Below, in pieces: positions 10,601-23,600 of a DNA stretch of 64,000 nucleotides. Origin of the DNA: Tetranychus cinnabarinus (Eukaryota > Arthropoda > Arachnida > Trombidiformes > Tetranychidae); assembly GCA_022266195.1 (NCBI GenBank), contig WHVY01000002.1, positions 697,001 to 761,000 of the forward strand. Direction: 5' to 3'. Position numbers and translations under genes: made by a program. The notes beneath the pieces were generated by a model, which saw only the letters and a program-made list of their open reading frames with translations, was not told the origin of the DNA and ran no database searches. Position 1 is the first letter of the stretch. Each line of letters begins with the position of its first letter.

Positions 10601-11261
10601 GTTGAAGTTGAATTAAACTCGTTAAAGCAATGGTGAAATTGAAGCACGATTACATTGGAAAATGAAAGTTTATCAAAATATGCTTTTCAGTATTTGAAAT
10701 TTACGGTTGACATTGCAAATTATTTTGTCATAAATTTCATTTCAATGATTAACGGATTCAAAATTAATTATCGTTTTAGAATGGATTTGATGTCAAAATT
10801 TTTATATTTTCAGCTGTAATTTAAAGTTTCATCAAAACAACAAGAAAAACATGAAAAACATGTTCATTAATCATGTATTGTTTAGCTTGTCACAAAGTGA
10901 AAATTGTAATCGATGAAAAGTTGACCAGGACAATCCATTTGTTGTCCCAATTAGATTTCACAGTCATCTTATAATGTATTGTTATAACTTGTAAGCAACA
11001 GTTGGATCGATTAATCAAAGCAATTATTCAATCTCTTTGACAAGTGTTTTCAATGTTTCATAACAAGTTCAGCTTACAAGTTCAATTATTATCATTGAAG
11101 GTTTAGTTCAACAACATGGTTAACAAAAGTGACTCTGGGAGGTGGAAACAATCAAATTATAACTTGAAATGTTATGCAAAAACTTAAGGTTGTCTCATCT
11201 CTAATAAATGTTTCAATGCTAAATCCATTTCCATCTTTTATTATACAATCTTTCATCACAG
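10601..11261. other. divergent intergenic region
   Basis: It separates a minus-strand secreted-protein gene from a plus-strand channel gene and should hold both promoters. I see no clear TATA box. CATCACAG directly before the ATG at 11262 could be a 3' splice site of an upstream leader exon. Confidence 0.45.
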
Positions 11262-12614
11262 ATGAATTGGTTTCTGGTCAACATAATTATTCGAGTTATC
11301 ATCAGTGTCACCTTCACGGTCTGTGTTTTAAAATCAATTACTGATCTCAATTATCAGTACGGCTTGTTTCGTATCGCTTTCCATACATCTCACAACGATT
11401 CAGGTATTTTTGAGCCACCTTGCATATCCATCTGCATTAAAGTGAAGTCGCTCATCAATGTGACTTCATTGATTACCCTTTATCCCGGGTTGGTCAAAAC
11501 AGCCCAACGTATTATCCAAGACAATCAACAATTTTCCAACTGGTCTTTAGATCAACTTATTGAAGATGTTAACCAAGGAGAGCATTTAATTTTTGGAGAA
11601 TTGACATTATCTCAAATCGCTAAAATCATTGTTCCAATTGAACAGCTTTTTGATGAGTGTCATTATTTGGATGAAAATCTGAGACATTCACCTTGTGAGG
11701 ACAAATATTTCAAGACTTATTTTTACGACAAATCGCTTTGTACCAGTTTCCAAGCATGGCCTCGACTTGGTATCGAATTTAGCAGATCAGACTTGCGAAT
11801 ACCTGGTTATCGAGGATTAATTTTGTACCAAGCGAGCCTCGACCTCACCCAAGTTCCGTCAGTTAGTGAATTTAGTGTTGTAGCTCATCGCCTCAACAAA
11901 ATACCTTGGAGTCAGGGAGACTCTACAATTGAATTGAAACTCAATCCATCCGCAGTGATTTACCATTACATAACCTTCTTCGAAACAACAACCAAATTAC
12001 TTCCACCGCCATTTGAAAGTCAATGCAAGATTCCCATAAAACCATACACTTCGGTGGGTCACTGTTTAAGTCGATGTTTCATGTCCAACTTTACTCGTAT
12101 TACTGGCAGATTACCTCACCAATACGTGATTAATAATCCAAATAATCTTAAGTTTCTTCATCTTTATGAAGGTCTTGAAAAGTATCAAACCTTAGTAGCT
12201 CAATTGTATGCCCCGTGTAAAGATATTTGTGGTCTAACTGATTGTCTTTCTGATGCATTTGAATGGAGGAAACTGGGTCATCCTGTGTCATCATATCACC
12301 CAAAGAATTATGTCAATCTACAGATTTACCCTCCGTCTAGATTACCGATTATTAAGGAAGCTCGTCCACAGATCGACTGGTTAGATTTTTTTTCGTCTAT
12401 TGGTGGTGTCATTGGTCTTTATTTTGGTTTGTCATTTTTCTCGATGATTGACTTGATAATTAATTTTTCGTTTGAAAACTTTATCGCAAAATTATTTGGT
12501 CACTCAAAAGCCAAAGAAGAATTGAACAATCGTGTTCAACCATTGAACGTCGAGGTTTTGGATTTCACGCAAACGGATCTGTCATCTGAAAGCTATTTCG
12601 TTTACAGTCGATAA
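11262..12614 (+). CDS. DEG/ENaC-like cation channel subunit, diverged third member
   Basis: Single exon, 450 residues. TM1 is near residues 5-27, followed by a long extracellular region with many Cys (for example CHYLDEN, SPCEDKY, SLCTSF and, around 275, a CLSRC-type pair). TM2 (about 378-402) contains IGGVIGLYFGLSFFSMID. That segment is typical of degenerin/ENaC channels, with the family's GG(x)xGL(x)xG stretch and a G-L-S selectivity triplet. The match to the family is clearer here than in the tandem pair at 1267-4699, and supports assigning those as well. The frame is intact. It probably forms trimeric, amiloride-type cation channels; ligand and expression are unknown. Such receptors are numerous in some mites, which fits the clustering. 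Confidence 0.78.
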   Translation: MNWFLVNIIIRVIISVTFTVCVLKSITDLNYQYGLFRIAFHTSHNDSGIFEPPCISICIKVKSLINVTSLITLYPGLVKTAQRIIQDNQQFSNWSLDQLIEDVNQGEHLIFGELTLSQIAKIIVPIEQLFDECHYLDENLRHSPCEDKYFKTYFYDKSLCTSFQAWPRLGIEFSRSDLRIPGYRGLILYQASLDLTQVPSVSEFSVVAHRLNKIPWSQGDSTIELKLNPSAVIYHYITFFETTTKLLPPPFESQCKIPIKPYTSVGHCLSRCFMSNFTRITGRLPHQYVINNPNNLKFLHLYEGLEKYQTLVAQLYAPCKDICGLTDCLSDAFEWRKLGHPVSSYHPKNYVNLQIYPPSRLPIIKEARPQIDWLDFFSSIGGVIGLYFGLSFFSMIDLIINFSFENFIAKLFGHSKAKEELNNRVQPLNVEVLDFTQTDLSSESYFVYSR

Positions 12615-13015
12615 CTTATTAATGTGGTGAAAAGAGAAACGACATTTTACAGTCGATTTGATTAATAAAGTTCTTGTTAAAGATGAGAAAATAATTGAAT
12701 TGTATATAGATTATTCCACCTTTGAAGAACAAATCTGAATCTTTGGATTTCAATTCAAGAATAGATTTTAGTTGATGGAATTGATTTGTAATCCATAGAA
12801 ATGGAGTCTGGTTGTTTCAAGCTAAAAATTCGATCCATTTCTAATGCAAAATCATCGCTAAAATCTTATTCAAACTTGAATTCTCGATTGTTATTCCTTA
12901 TGAGTGCATATTTACATAACTGATTTTTATAATGTTACTCTAAATGCCACATTAAAAACTAATTCATTTGATGATAAATGGTCATTTTGATACTACTACA
13001 GACTAACAAGCTCGC
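12615..13015. other. intergenic between channel gene and foldback element
   Basis: AT-rich 3' flank of the channel gene. No gene or repeat was recognised. Confidence 0.5.
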
Positions 13016-15785
13016 CGGTTGTTGCTAAAAAGACACAATTCTCCCACTTATGCACTAATCGACACAAGTGGACAAGAACGGCTGAAAATTAATTTCTTTC
13101 AAATTAAGATTGTGTCGGTTTGTAGGGATATGAAAACTGAATCCATTAGTGTCATTTTAAGATTTCTCTAATCTACAGTTTTCGAGAGGATCGAGGTCAA
13201 AGTTGAAACTTCGATGTACGCTTTTTGAGAAATAAAATTTTTCTTTTTCTGCAAAACATATAAGTTCGATTTTTATTTAAACCGTCCGTTTTCGTTGACC
13301 ATATGGATTAGAGAGTTCAAACTTATTATTCGTTCAGAGAAATTGCTTCTTCACATCATGCATTAAACTTTTTTAACAGTTTAATAATAGTTCTCTTGAT
13401 TTCGACCATCGGTCTTAAAACTTTGCGACTCGATATTTCGATAATGGCATAACCTACAATCAGCATTCTTTCCTCAATTCAATTCTATATTAATTGCTAA
13501 TACAATACAATTTAATAACTTTCTATTAGTTGACTTCAGGCTTGATATTTGAACTGAATTTGGGCGAGAAACAGCTTACTTAACAAACTAAACTCATTTA
13601 AACCCATAACTTGATGAATAAAGCAATTTTCTGGTTAAACTTACAAATGAAATGGAAAGAGTGATGCTAAAGTCGCTAACATTAGAGTTGAGAGTTGAAA
13701 CTTACTGGGGTTTATAGAGACATAAAAACTGAGTCTATTAGCACTATTTAATAATATCTATTATGAACAGTTTTCGAGAAAATCGACTCCAAAGTTGAAA
13801 CTTCGAACGCTTTTTGTACAGTTATGGAAGAAGATTTTTACATGAAACTTTGTAGAATGATGTAGATTTTGATGACCAACCAGAAACTGGTCTTTCTTCT
13901 AGAAATAATATTTTATTTTTCGGTAGAACGGACCAAGTTCGATTTTTAGTTAAACTAACTACTCATTGTAATCGTAATAGTTAGCGATCTACAACTCATC
14001 CTTTATGCATAAAAATTGTCTGCTCATATTATGAACTAAATGTTTTTTTCAATTTATAAACAGTTCGTTTGATATTGGCCATTGGCCTTAAAACTTTGAG
14101 CCTCGATATTTCGTGAATGGCTTATCTTAAAGTCATGAATATTGATCTAAAAGTAAGATCATTTTCTGGTTGGTCATCAAAATAAACATCAGTAAATTTA
14201 GTTTTGAGGAAAAATCTTATTCCATAGTTGAGCAAAGACGAACGAACCTTCAGCTTTGACCTCCATTTTCTCGAAAACTGTTCATCAGATGAATTATTAA
14301 ATAGTTCTAATATACTCAGTTTTCGTGTCCCTACAAACCCCGTCAAGTCTAAACTCTCAAGTCAAATGTTAGCGTCTTTGGCATCACTCTTTTTATTTCA
14401 TTTGTAAGTTTAACCAGAAAATTGCTTTATTCATCAAGTTATGGGTTAAGATGAGTTTAGTTGGTAAATAAGCTGTTTCTCGCACATATACAGCCCGAAT
14501 ATCAAGCCCAAAGTCCACAAATAGCAAGTATTTAAATTTTATTGTATTGTCAATTAGTAAAGAATTGAATTGGGGAAAGAATACTCATTGTAGGTTATGC
14601 CATTATCGAAATATCGAGTCGCAAAGTTTTAAGCCCGATGACCGAAATCAAAAGAACTATTATTAAATTGTTGTAAATTTTTAGTCCATGATATTGAGTA
14701 ACAATTTGAATGTACAAATAACAAGTTTGAGCTCTCCTACTTCTGTGGTCATAGATTGCGATCGGTTTAGCTAAAAATAGAACTGATCTGTTTTGCAGAA
14801 AAAGAAAAGTTCTATTCCTCAAAACAAGTACATTTTCTGGTTGTTCATTGAAATAAACATTAGTAAAAATAGTTTCATGTAAAAATCTTCTTCCATAACT
14901 GTACAAAAAGCGTTCGAAGTTTCAACTTTGGAGTCGATTTTCTCGAAAACTGTTCATAATAGATATTATTAAATAGTGCTAATAGACTCAGTTTTTATGT
15001 CTCTATAAACCCCAGTAAGTTTCAACTCTCAACTCTAATGTTAGCGACTTTAGCATCACTCTTTCCATTTCATTTGTAAGTTTAACCAGAAAATTGCTTT
15101 ATTCATCAAGTTATGGGTTTAAATGAGTTTAGTTTGTTAAGTAAGCTGTTTCTCGCCCAAATTCAGTTCAAATATCAAGCCTGAAGTCAACTAATAGAAA
15201 GTTATTAAATTGTATTGTATTAGCAATTAATATAGAATTGAATTGAGGAAAGAATGCTGATTGTAGGTTATGCCATTATCGAAATATCGAGTCGCAAAGT
15301 TTTAAGACCGATGGTCGAAATCAAGAGAACTATTATTAAACTGTTAAAAAAGTTTAATGCATGATGTGAAGAAGCAATTTCTCTGAACGAATAATAAGTT
15401 TGAACTCTCTAATCCATATGGTCAACGAAAACGGACGGTTTAAATAAAAATCGAACTTATATGTTTTGCAGAAAAAGAAAAATTTTATTTCTCAAAAAGC
15501 GTACATTTTCTGATTGATCATAACAAATTGCATCAGTAAAATTAGTTTAGTGAAAGAATCTGCTTTCATAGTTGCACAAAAGACGATCGAAGTTTCAACT
15601 TTAACCTCGATCCTCTCGAAAACTGTGGATTAGAGAAATCTTAAAATGACACTAATGGATTCAGTTTTCATATCCCTACAAACCGACACAATCTAAATTT
15701 GAAAGAAATTAATTTTCATCCGTTTTTGTCCACTTGTGTCGATTAGTGCATAAGTGGGAGAATTGTGTCTTTTCAGCAACAACCG
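13016..15785. mobile_element. foldback-type inverted repeat built from ~672-bp monomers
   Basis: The sequence starting CGGTTGTTGCT at 13016 reappears reverse-complemented ending at 15785, and the match continues inward through both arms (left about 13016-14118, right about 14595-15785). A marker, TCTCGAAAACTG, occurs on the plus strand at 14269, 14941 and 15614 and reversed at 13176 and 13768. Thus the arms are tandem monomers of about 672 bp: three in plus and two in minus orientation. The left arm lacks about 80 bp present in the right arm at 15505-15590, so its two markers are only 592 bp apart. The 14119-14594 spacer is itself a plus-oriented monomer part. No transposase frame is present; short open frames (14122-14346, 14595-14906 minus) are repeat translation. 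No clear target-site duplication was seen. Confidence 0.85.
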
Positions 15786-16595
15786 TCAACGCGGTAATCT
15801 CAGTTCTTGCATATTTTGGCATTTTAACAAAGATCTGTATTGTTGGTTTTTCTCACGTTGCGAATGTCTGAAAAAGAGAAGTTTCTCATTTATTTATGCA
15901 AATAACTTTTTGTCAGAGCTTATTTTTGATGAAATTGAATGATTTTTTATTTTGTTTTAGATGCAAATCGAAGTTATAATATTAATCCGAATAAATAAAT
16001 GAAACAAATATATTCAGAGTCAAATTAATATAGCATTTATTGATTTATTTATTATTCAGTGAGTCTCTAAGCATTATCATGAATATATTTTTGAGCAGCT
16101 GTGAACTCAAAGTGAAAATTGGTCTTTATCAATAACAATTAATCGAAATATTTTCCATTTTAATGTCACAGTTAAATATAAAGATGATTTAGATTCGTTA
16201 TTTGGGTTGACAAGATCTGATATACAGAAAATTGTAACAAATGATATCAAAAGAGATAGCTTGGTCATTCCTTAGGATGTTTCCATCAAATATTAAATTA
16301 TTGTTTCCAATTTAGCTATTTTGCCACTATTGTCCATTGCATCTTAAGTGCTTGAGGTTAAGATAAAAAATTTGATGAATAATCAAATTGAGACAAAAAC
16401 AAAAAGCTCCCATGGTAGTATTTCAGATATAAGCATCCATGCTTATAAAATTCAGGTCACATTGCAGCTCAACCAATATGCTATCATAATACAGAAAACA
16501 AACGAATCAAATGTGTTCACGCTTTTAATTTTTTCACTTATAATGCAACATTGAAAAGACAGAGACCAACAATTTATTCAGAAACCAGATAAACT
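15786..16595. other. intergenic, nothing recognised
   Basis: It lies between the foldback element and the 3' end of ABCE1. Short open frames (15754-15942, 16348-16554) have low-complexity or repeat-derived sequence and no domain, so I do not call them. Confidence 0.5.
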
Positions 16596-18510
16596 TTAAA
16601 GATCGTCCAAGAAAAAGTAGTTTCCCGACTTTTTCTGTTCTGTATCCTTGACAGAATTTAACTTATTGATTCTAGGTCTAAAGTTATTTGGATCTCTTCG
16701 GAAAGTTATGTTCAATAGCTCCAAGAATCTATTCATACCACCAAGCAAGGTTTGGGGACTGTTGGCATATGTTTTAACTCCAGGTTCACCTTCAAAAACA
16801 ACAACACGATCGGCCAAGTAAGTAGCCATGATAAAATCGTGCTCTACAACGAATCCAGTCTTTTTTGAGTGGAGGATGAATCTTTTAATTACTTTGGCTG
16901 CAACTAAACGTTGTTCTGAGTCAAGATGAGCGGAAGGTTCATCAATCAAGTAAACATCAGCAGGTTTACCCAAACATAGTACTAAAGCAACTCTTTGAGC
17001 TTCACCACCAGAAAGATTAATAACCTCTTGATCCAGTAAAGCTTCAATATTAAGTGGCTTCACAACTTCAGCTTGAAATTGGGGATGACAATAAGCTTCT
17101 CGGATCTTATCAAAGAGTAGATTTTTAACAGTTCCCTGAGATTTCGGACTGATCTTCTGAGGCTTGTAACTAATGTTTAACGTAGGAACGTCTCCTTCAC
17201 CGCTATCAGGTGCATATCGACCAGCTAATAAACGGATAAAAGTTGTTTTACCAGTACCATTTTCACCCAATAATACTATAATTTCAGAGTCAGTGAAAGT
17301 TCCCTGTTTTACATTCAACTCGAATTGGTCACCCATCTTTTTAACCATCGTTGGATACTCATAACGGCACATTCGACGAACTTCTTCTTCAGCAGCTGTT
17401 TCTGAAACCTTAAAAACAAGCGAGGCATCTCGGAACCGAAGATTTTCAGTCGGAACAAAACCATCAAGGAAAATGTTTATACCTTCACGAACAGAGAAAG
17501 GCATAGTTACAACACCATAGGCTCCGGGCACTCCGTAAAGACAACAAATGAAATCAGAAAGATAATCTAGAACAGCAAGATCGTGTTCAACCACAATAAT
17601 ATAACGGTCAGATTTTATCAAGTATCTAATAGCTTCGGCAGCCTTCAAACGCTGCTTAACATCAAGATAAGATGAAGGTTCATCAAACATGTAAATATTG
17701 GCTCTCTGGATGCACACCATTGCAATTGCAAATCTTTGTAGTTCTCCTCCACTAAGATCTTCCACGTTCCTCATCCGAATAACTTGATTTATGTCCAGCA
17801 TATCACATATTTCATTTTGATTTTTCATTTCATCCTTTTTATCGAGATGAACTTGAACTGTACCTTTAACAGCTTTAGGTATCTGATCAACATATTGTGG
17901 CTTGACAATGGCTTTCAATTCATCTTCTAAAATTTTAGTGAAATAATTCTGAAGCTCTGATCCACGGAAATAAGTCAAAATTTCACTCCAATCTGGTGGA
18001 TCACTTCCCCATCGACCTTTATTCAAAAAAGACACATTTAGATTCAGCTTATATCAAACTAGGTATTAAATAAAATACTGGCTTACCTAAATTGGGTTTG
18101 AGTTTGCCAGCTAAAATTTTCAAGGCAGTTGATTTACCAATACCATTTGTACCTACAAGACCCAATATTTCAGCAGGTCTTGGAATTGGAAGACGGTGAA
18201 GTTTGAATGAATTCTGTCCATATCGATGAGTTGTTGCCTTTTCTAAATTACTTGGAAGATTGATAATGTGAATAGCCTCGAAAGGACATTTTTTCACGCA
18301 AATACCACATCCTATGCAGAGCTCTTCACTGATTTTTGCAATCTTATCGTTTGGAGTAACCTCGATACAAAGTTTGCCCATTCTCACAACTGGGCAACTT
18401 TTTTTACACTCCTGCTTACATCTTTTTGGCTTACATTTATCATTGTTGACAATTGCAATACGAGTTAACTTATCTTGTGTATCACCACCAGCTGGACCAC
18501 GACCTGCCAT
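16596..18510 (-). CDS. ABCE1: ABCE1 / RNase L inhibitor (Pixie), ribosome recycling ATPase
   Basis: Two exons, 18087-18510 and 16596-18016, separated by a 69-70 bp intron, encode 614 residues, close to the usual length. Residues 26-39 and 65-75 carry two 4Fe-4S cluster motifs (Cys26, 31, 35, 39 and Cys65, 68, 71, 75). NBD1 has Walker A GTNGIGKS, signature LSGGELQR and Walker [13 protein letters not shown]2 has [17 protein letters not shown] and IDEPSAHLD. The protein splits 80S ribosomes after termination with eRF1 or Pelota, driven by ATP, and takes part in re-initiation; it works in the cytosol. The join at the intron gives [14 protein letters not shown], with a slightly different linker from other animals. 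The C-terminus NYFFLDDL is as expected. This is an essential single-copy gene. Confidence 0.97.
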
Positions 18511-18665
18511 TATACTAAATTCAGGGTACTGAGCAACAATAATAAAACCAGATTAAACTAATTACCAAGCTGAAATCTTGGCAAAACAAATAAATACTAA
18601 TTAGATCACAGATTTAGATTTTAAAAATGTTTTACTGTCCACGTTGACTTTGAAGCGGCTCACAG

Positions 18666-18675
18666 AAGATGGCGC
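18666..18675 (+). promoter_or_regulatory. YY1-like AAGATGGCGC motif upstream of ABCE1
   Basis: The motif lies about 155 bp upstream of the ABCE1 start codon. YY1-type AAnATGGCG elements are common near the promoters of translation and other housekeeping genes in animals. Function here is inference. Confidence 0.35.
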
Positions 18676-20093
18676 AGCCTACTTTTCCTAACTCCGCAAT
18701 TTTTGAAAAAATGTCTTTACTAATCAAAACAATCAATAGATTTAGCATAAATTGAAAAGCTAATAGTTTATATTATTTACAAAAATATTTACAATTTATA
18801 GCCTTAAAGAAAATTTGCATGATTTCAAGCAATCTTGTTATTTTAAATATTTTATTGGATCTTACAGGAAAATAGTAAACAACAATTTCCTTGACTATAC
18901 AATAACATAAAGATCAGAATCAATAAAATAAATAGATCAAGCTAAAATAATTAGCTAATAATTCATATTAAACTAGATTGATATCAAAAACAAATGATAT
19001 TAAAATAAAAAAGACACATTGAAATGAAAAGATGACATAAAATTCGTAATGATTCAAGTCTAGAATGAAATCAAAGAAAGTTGGACGAAAATTAAAGGCC
19101 CAAACCCATTAATTAATTATATATCTTCCTGTTTTTACCAATCAATTGGGATGATCATGTTCATTGGTACAAAGGGAAGCAAAACAGCTAGAAATGAGTT
19201 AACATGAATGGTAAATATTGAAATAGGTTGATCACTATGGATATTATTTTCGGGTTAAAATCATAACAAAAACTGAAATGAAAGGTAAAAACAATAAATT
19301 GTTGCAGTAAATTTCAATAGACTTTTTTAGTGTTTAAACTGTTCATTCGCCTGAAACTTAATTCTTGTGTTGATTATCTTTATAATTGAAACAGATTGTA
19401 AAACTGGTTAACAACCAACTTATCAGACCATCAAATGTGTTCAGGTTGCTTATGTTTTCCAAGGTATTAACATTTCTCATTTTATTTTGTTCAACGCACT
19501 TCAATCTATTGACCATCGAGTTAATCACACTTTTTACCAACTTAATTAGACAATTTAGATATATTGATGAATCCCATTTGACGCTCTTTCATGTTTCTTT
19601 TATCAAATTGTGAGGAAACTTAAGACAATTTAGATTATTTCAATCGATTGACCTTTAGTTTGCATGTTAAATATACATTAGGCCGAAACACTTGGATCCA
19701 AACCTTTACAGTAATGAATCACTATCATCACTTTCATCATCACAATCTTCATCATAATCATCATCATTACCAGGCAAATGAATTGGAAATGCGCTTGAAA
19801 GCGCGTCAATTTGGGTATGAACTCACAATCAATATAATCAATCTCCTTAATCATCTATTTTAACCATTAACTTCCCATTCACCTTACCTTGAATCTCTTT
19901 GTTTTTAAACGTATAAACAGTCTTATTCATTTCTTATTGAGTTAACTCTATTCATCGACACTTGATTATTGATTTCAATTATACTTTTCAATTTTAATTC
20001 TTTAAGTTAATGACCACTATTTGTGATATCTAACCTAGATTGACTGTTGATCTAATATCTCCTGTTATTATTGTTATTCCCTTTACCTTCACT

Positions 20094-20163
20094 ATTGGAT
20101 TATTGTTCACATTGGGTTAAACATTGGATTTACTTGGACTTTACTATTGGACTCAACTATTGG
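20094..20163 (-). promoter_or_regulatory. cluster of five inverted CCAAT boxes upstream of the CDKL kinase
   Basis: ATTGG occurs at 20094, 20111, 20123, 20146 and 20159, that is, five copies in 70 bp on one strand, 83-152 bp before the ATG at 20246. CCAAT boxes bind NF-Y in animals. The cluster may instead lie in the transcribed leader. Confidence 0.4.
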
Positions 20164-20221
20164 ATCAAATTTTGGACTTGACTTGATAATCAACACGGAA
20201 TCGACTGTCCAACAATGATGA

Positions 20222-22519
<2,298 letters not shown>

Positions 22520-23600
22520 AGAAAAGGCTGCTTTAATCAGTTGATCATTGTATATCTTACACTCATTTATTAATAGATATGATTATCATCATAGTCATCG
22601 TCATCAATTGTTGTCTTAAAAACTATTGAAGGTCATTAAATTGTTTTCGCAATTGTCATGTACTTAAGATTATTCAAATTACATTACGGAAAAAGACTAA
22701 ATAATATTTTGGTGAAAACACTATCCAACTAGTCAAAAATTAATTTAAATTAAAATAGTCGACTTTCAAGAATCACCCTGGCAGAGTCGATATTAATTGT
22801 GACCAATAAATCAAATGCTTAATAAATGATCCAGTCTCATATTCAGCTAACGTGGCTGCTATTAATAATGTTAGAATGATGTATAATTACATGTGTACAT
22901 GCAAAATCCAGATTTTAGTTCCAGTTTCATCGATATTAGCTATAAAGAAAGCCAGATTTATCACGTAAATCCATCAAGTGTTTAAAATAATTTGATTTAT
23001 CAAAGAAAACTGCAAAAATGAATGGTATTAAAAGCCTAATTAATCAAGTACTGATTTAATTGTTTTACCAAGATAAGGGATGAATATTAAACTGTTGGAC
23101 TAAGCATACTTAGGCTCTTCATTATTAAAAGGACAAAATTTAAAAAGCTGATAATCTTCAGTGTTTATCTTTTACAAATAGTAAAATTACTTCAAATCAC
23201 TGTTGAACTTTCACCTTTAGTTTATTTGGAAATGATTCGTTGAAATATTTTATCCATCTTTAAATACAATTTGGAAAGTCTTTGCCATCAGTTGTAGTTT
23301 TGATTCCTTAATTGTTTAACCGTTCAATCGGATTTTATTTCACCAGTTGATTTACTAACTTCCTCAGTTTGTTATCAGCAGATGTCACTGAAGTTACCTT
23401 TGCTTCACTGTTTGTTTCCTACTTTTAACTTGGTAGCGTCATCTGATGAATCCACTTTTGGCGGGTTACACTCATTCATCTTTACTACCTTTGTTAATTT
23501 TGTAATTTTAAGTGATTTATCAATGAGTTTCCGTTAAAATTTTGAATTTCATTCAAAATTCTTGTTATTGGTTTTCTTTTAGCTTGCTAATTGTTATTGG
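22520..23600. other. intergenic between CDKL kinase and SMARCAD1
   Basis: AT-rich, about 1.1 kb, holding the 3' flank of the kinase and the promoter of the helicase. No open frame or repeat of note. Confidence 0.5.

Noticed and set aside
14122..14906. Two minus-strand open frames of 74 and 103 codons inside the foldback array
   Set aside because: They start with a shared GRRFLHETIFTNVYFNEQPEN-like phrase only because they are copies of the same repeat monomer. No domain, and other copies are interrupted.
19648..19863. His-rich open frame upstream of the CDKL kinase
   Set aside because: The His run comes from CAT/CAC-type low complexity in a leader region. No domain or homologous context.
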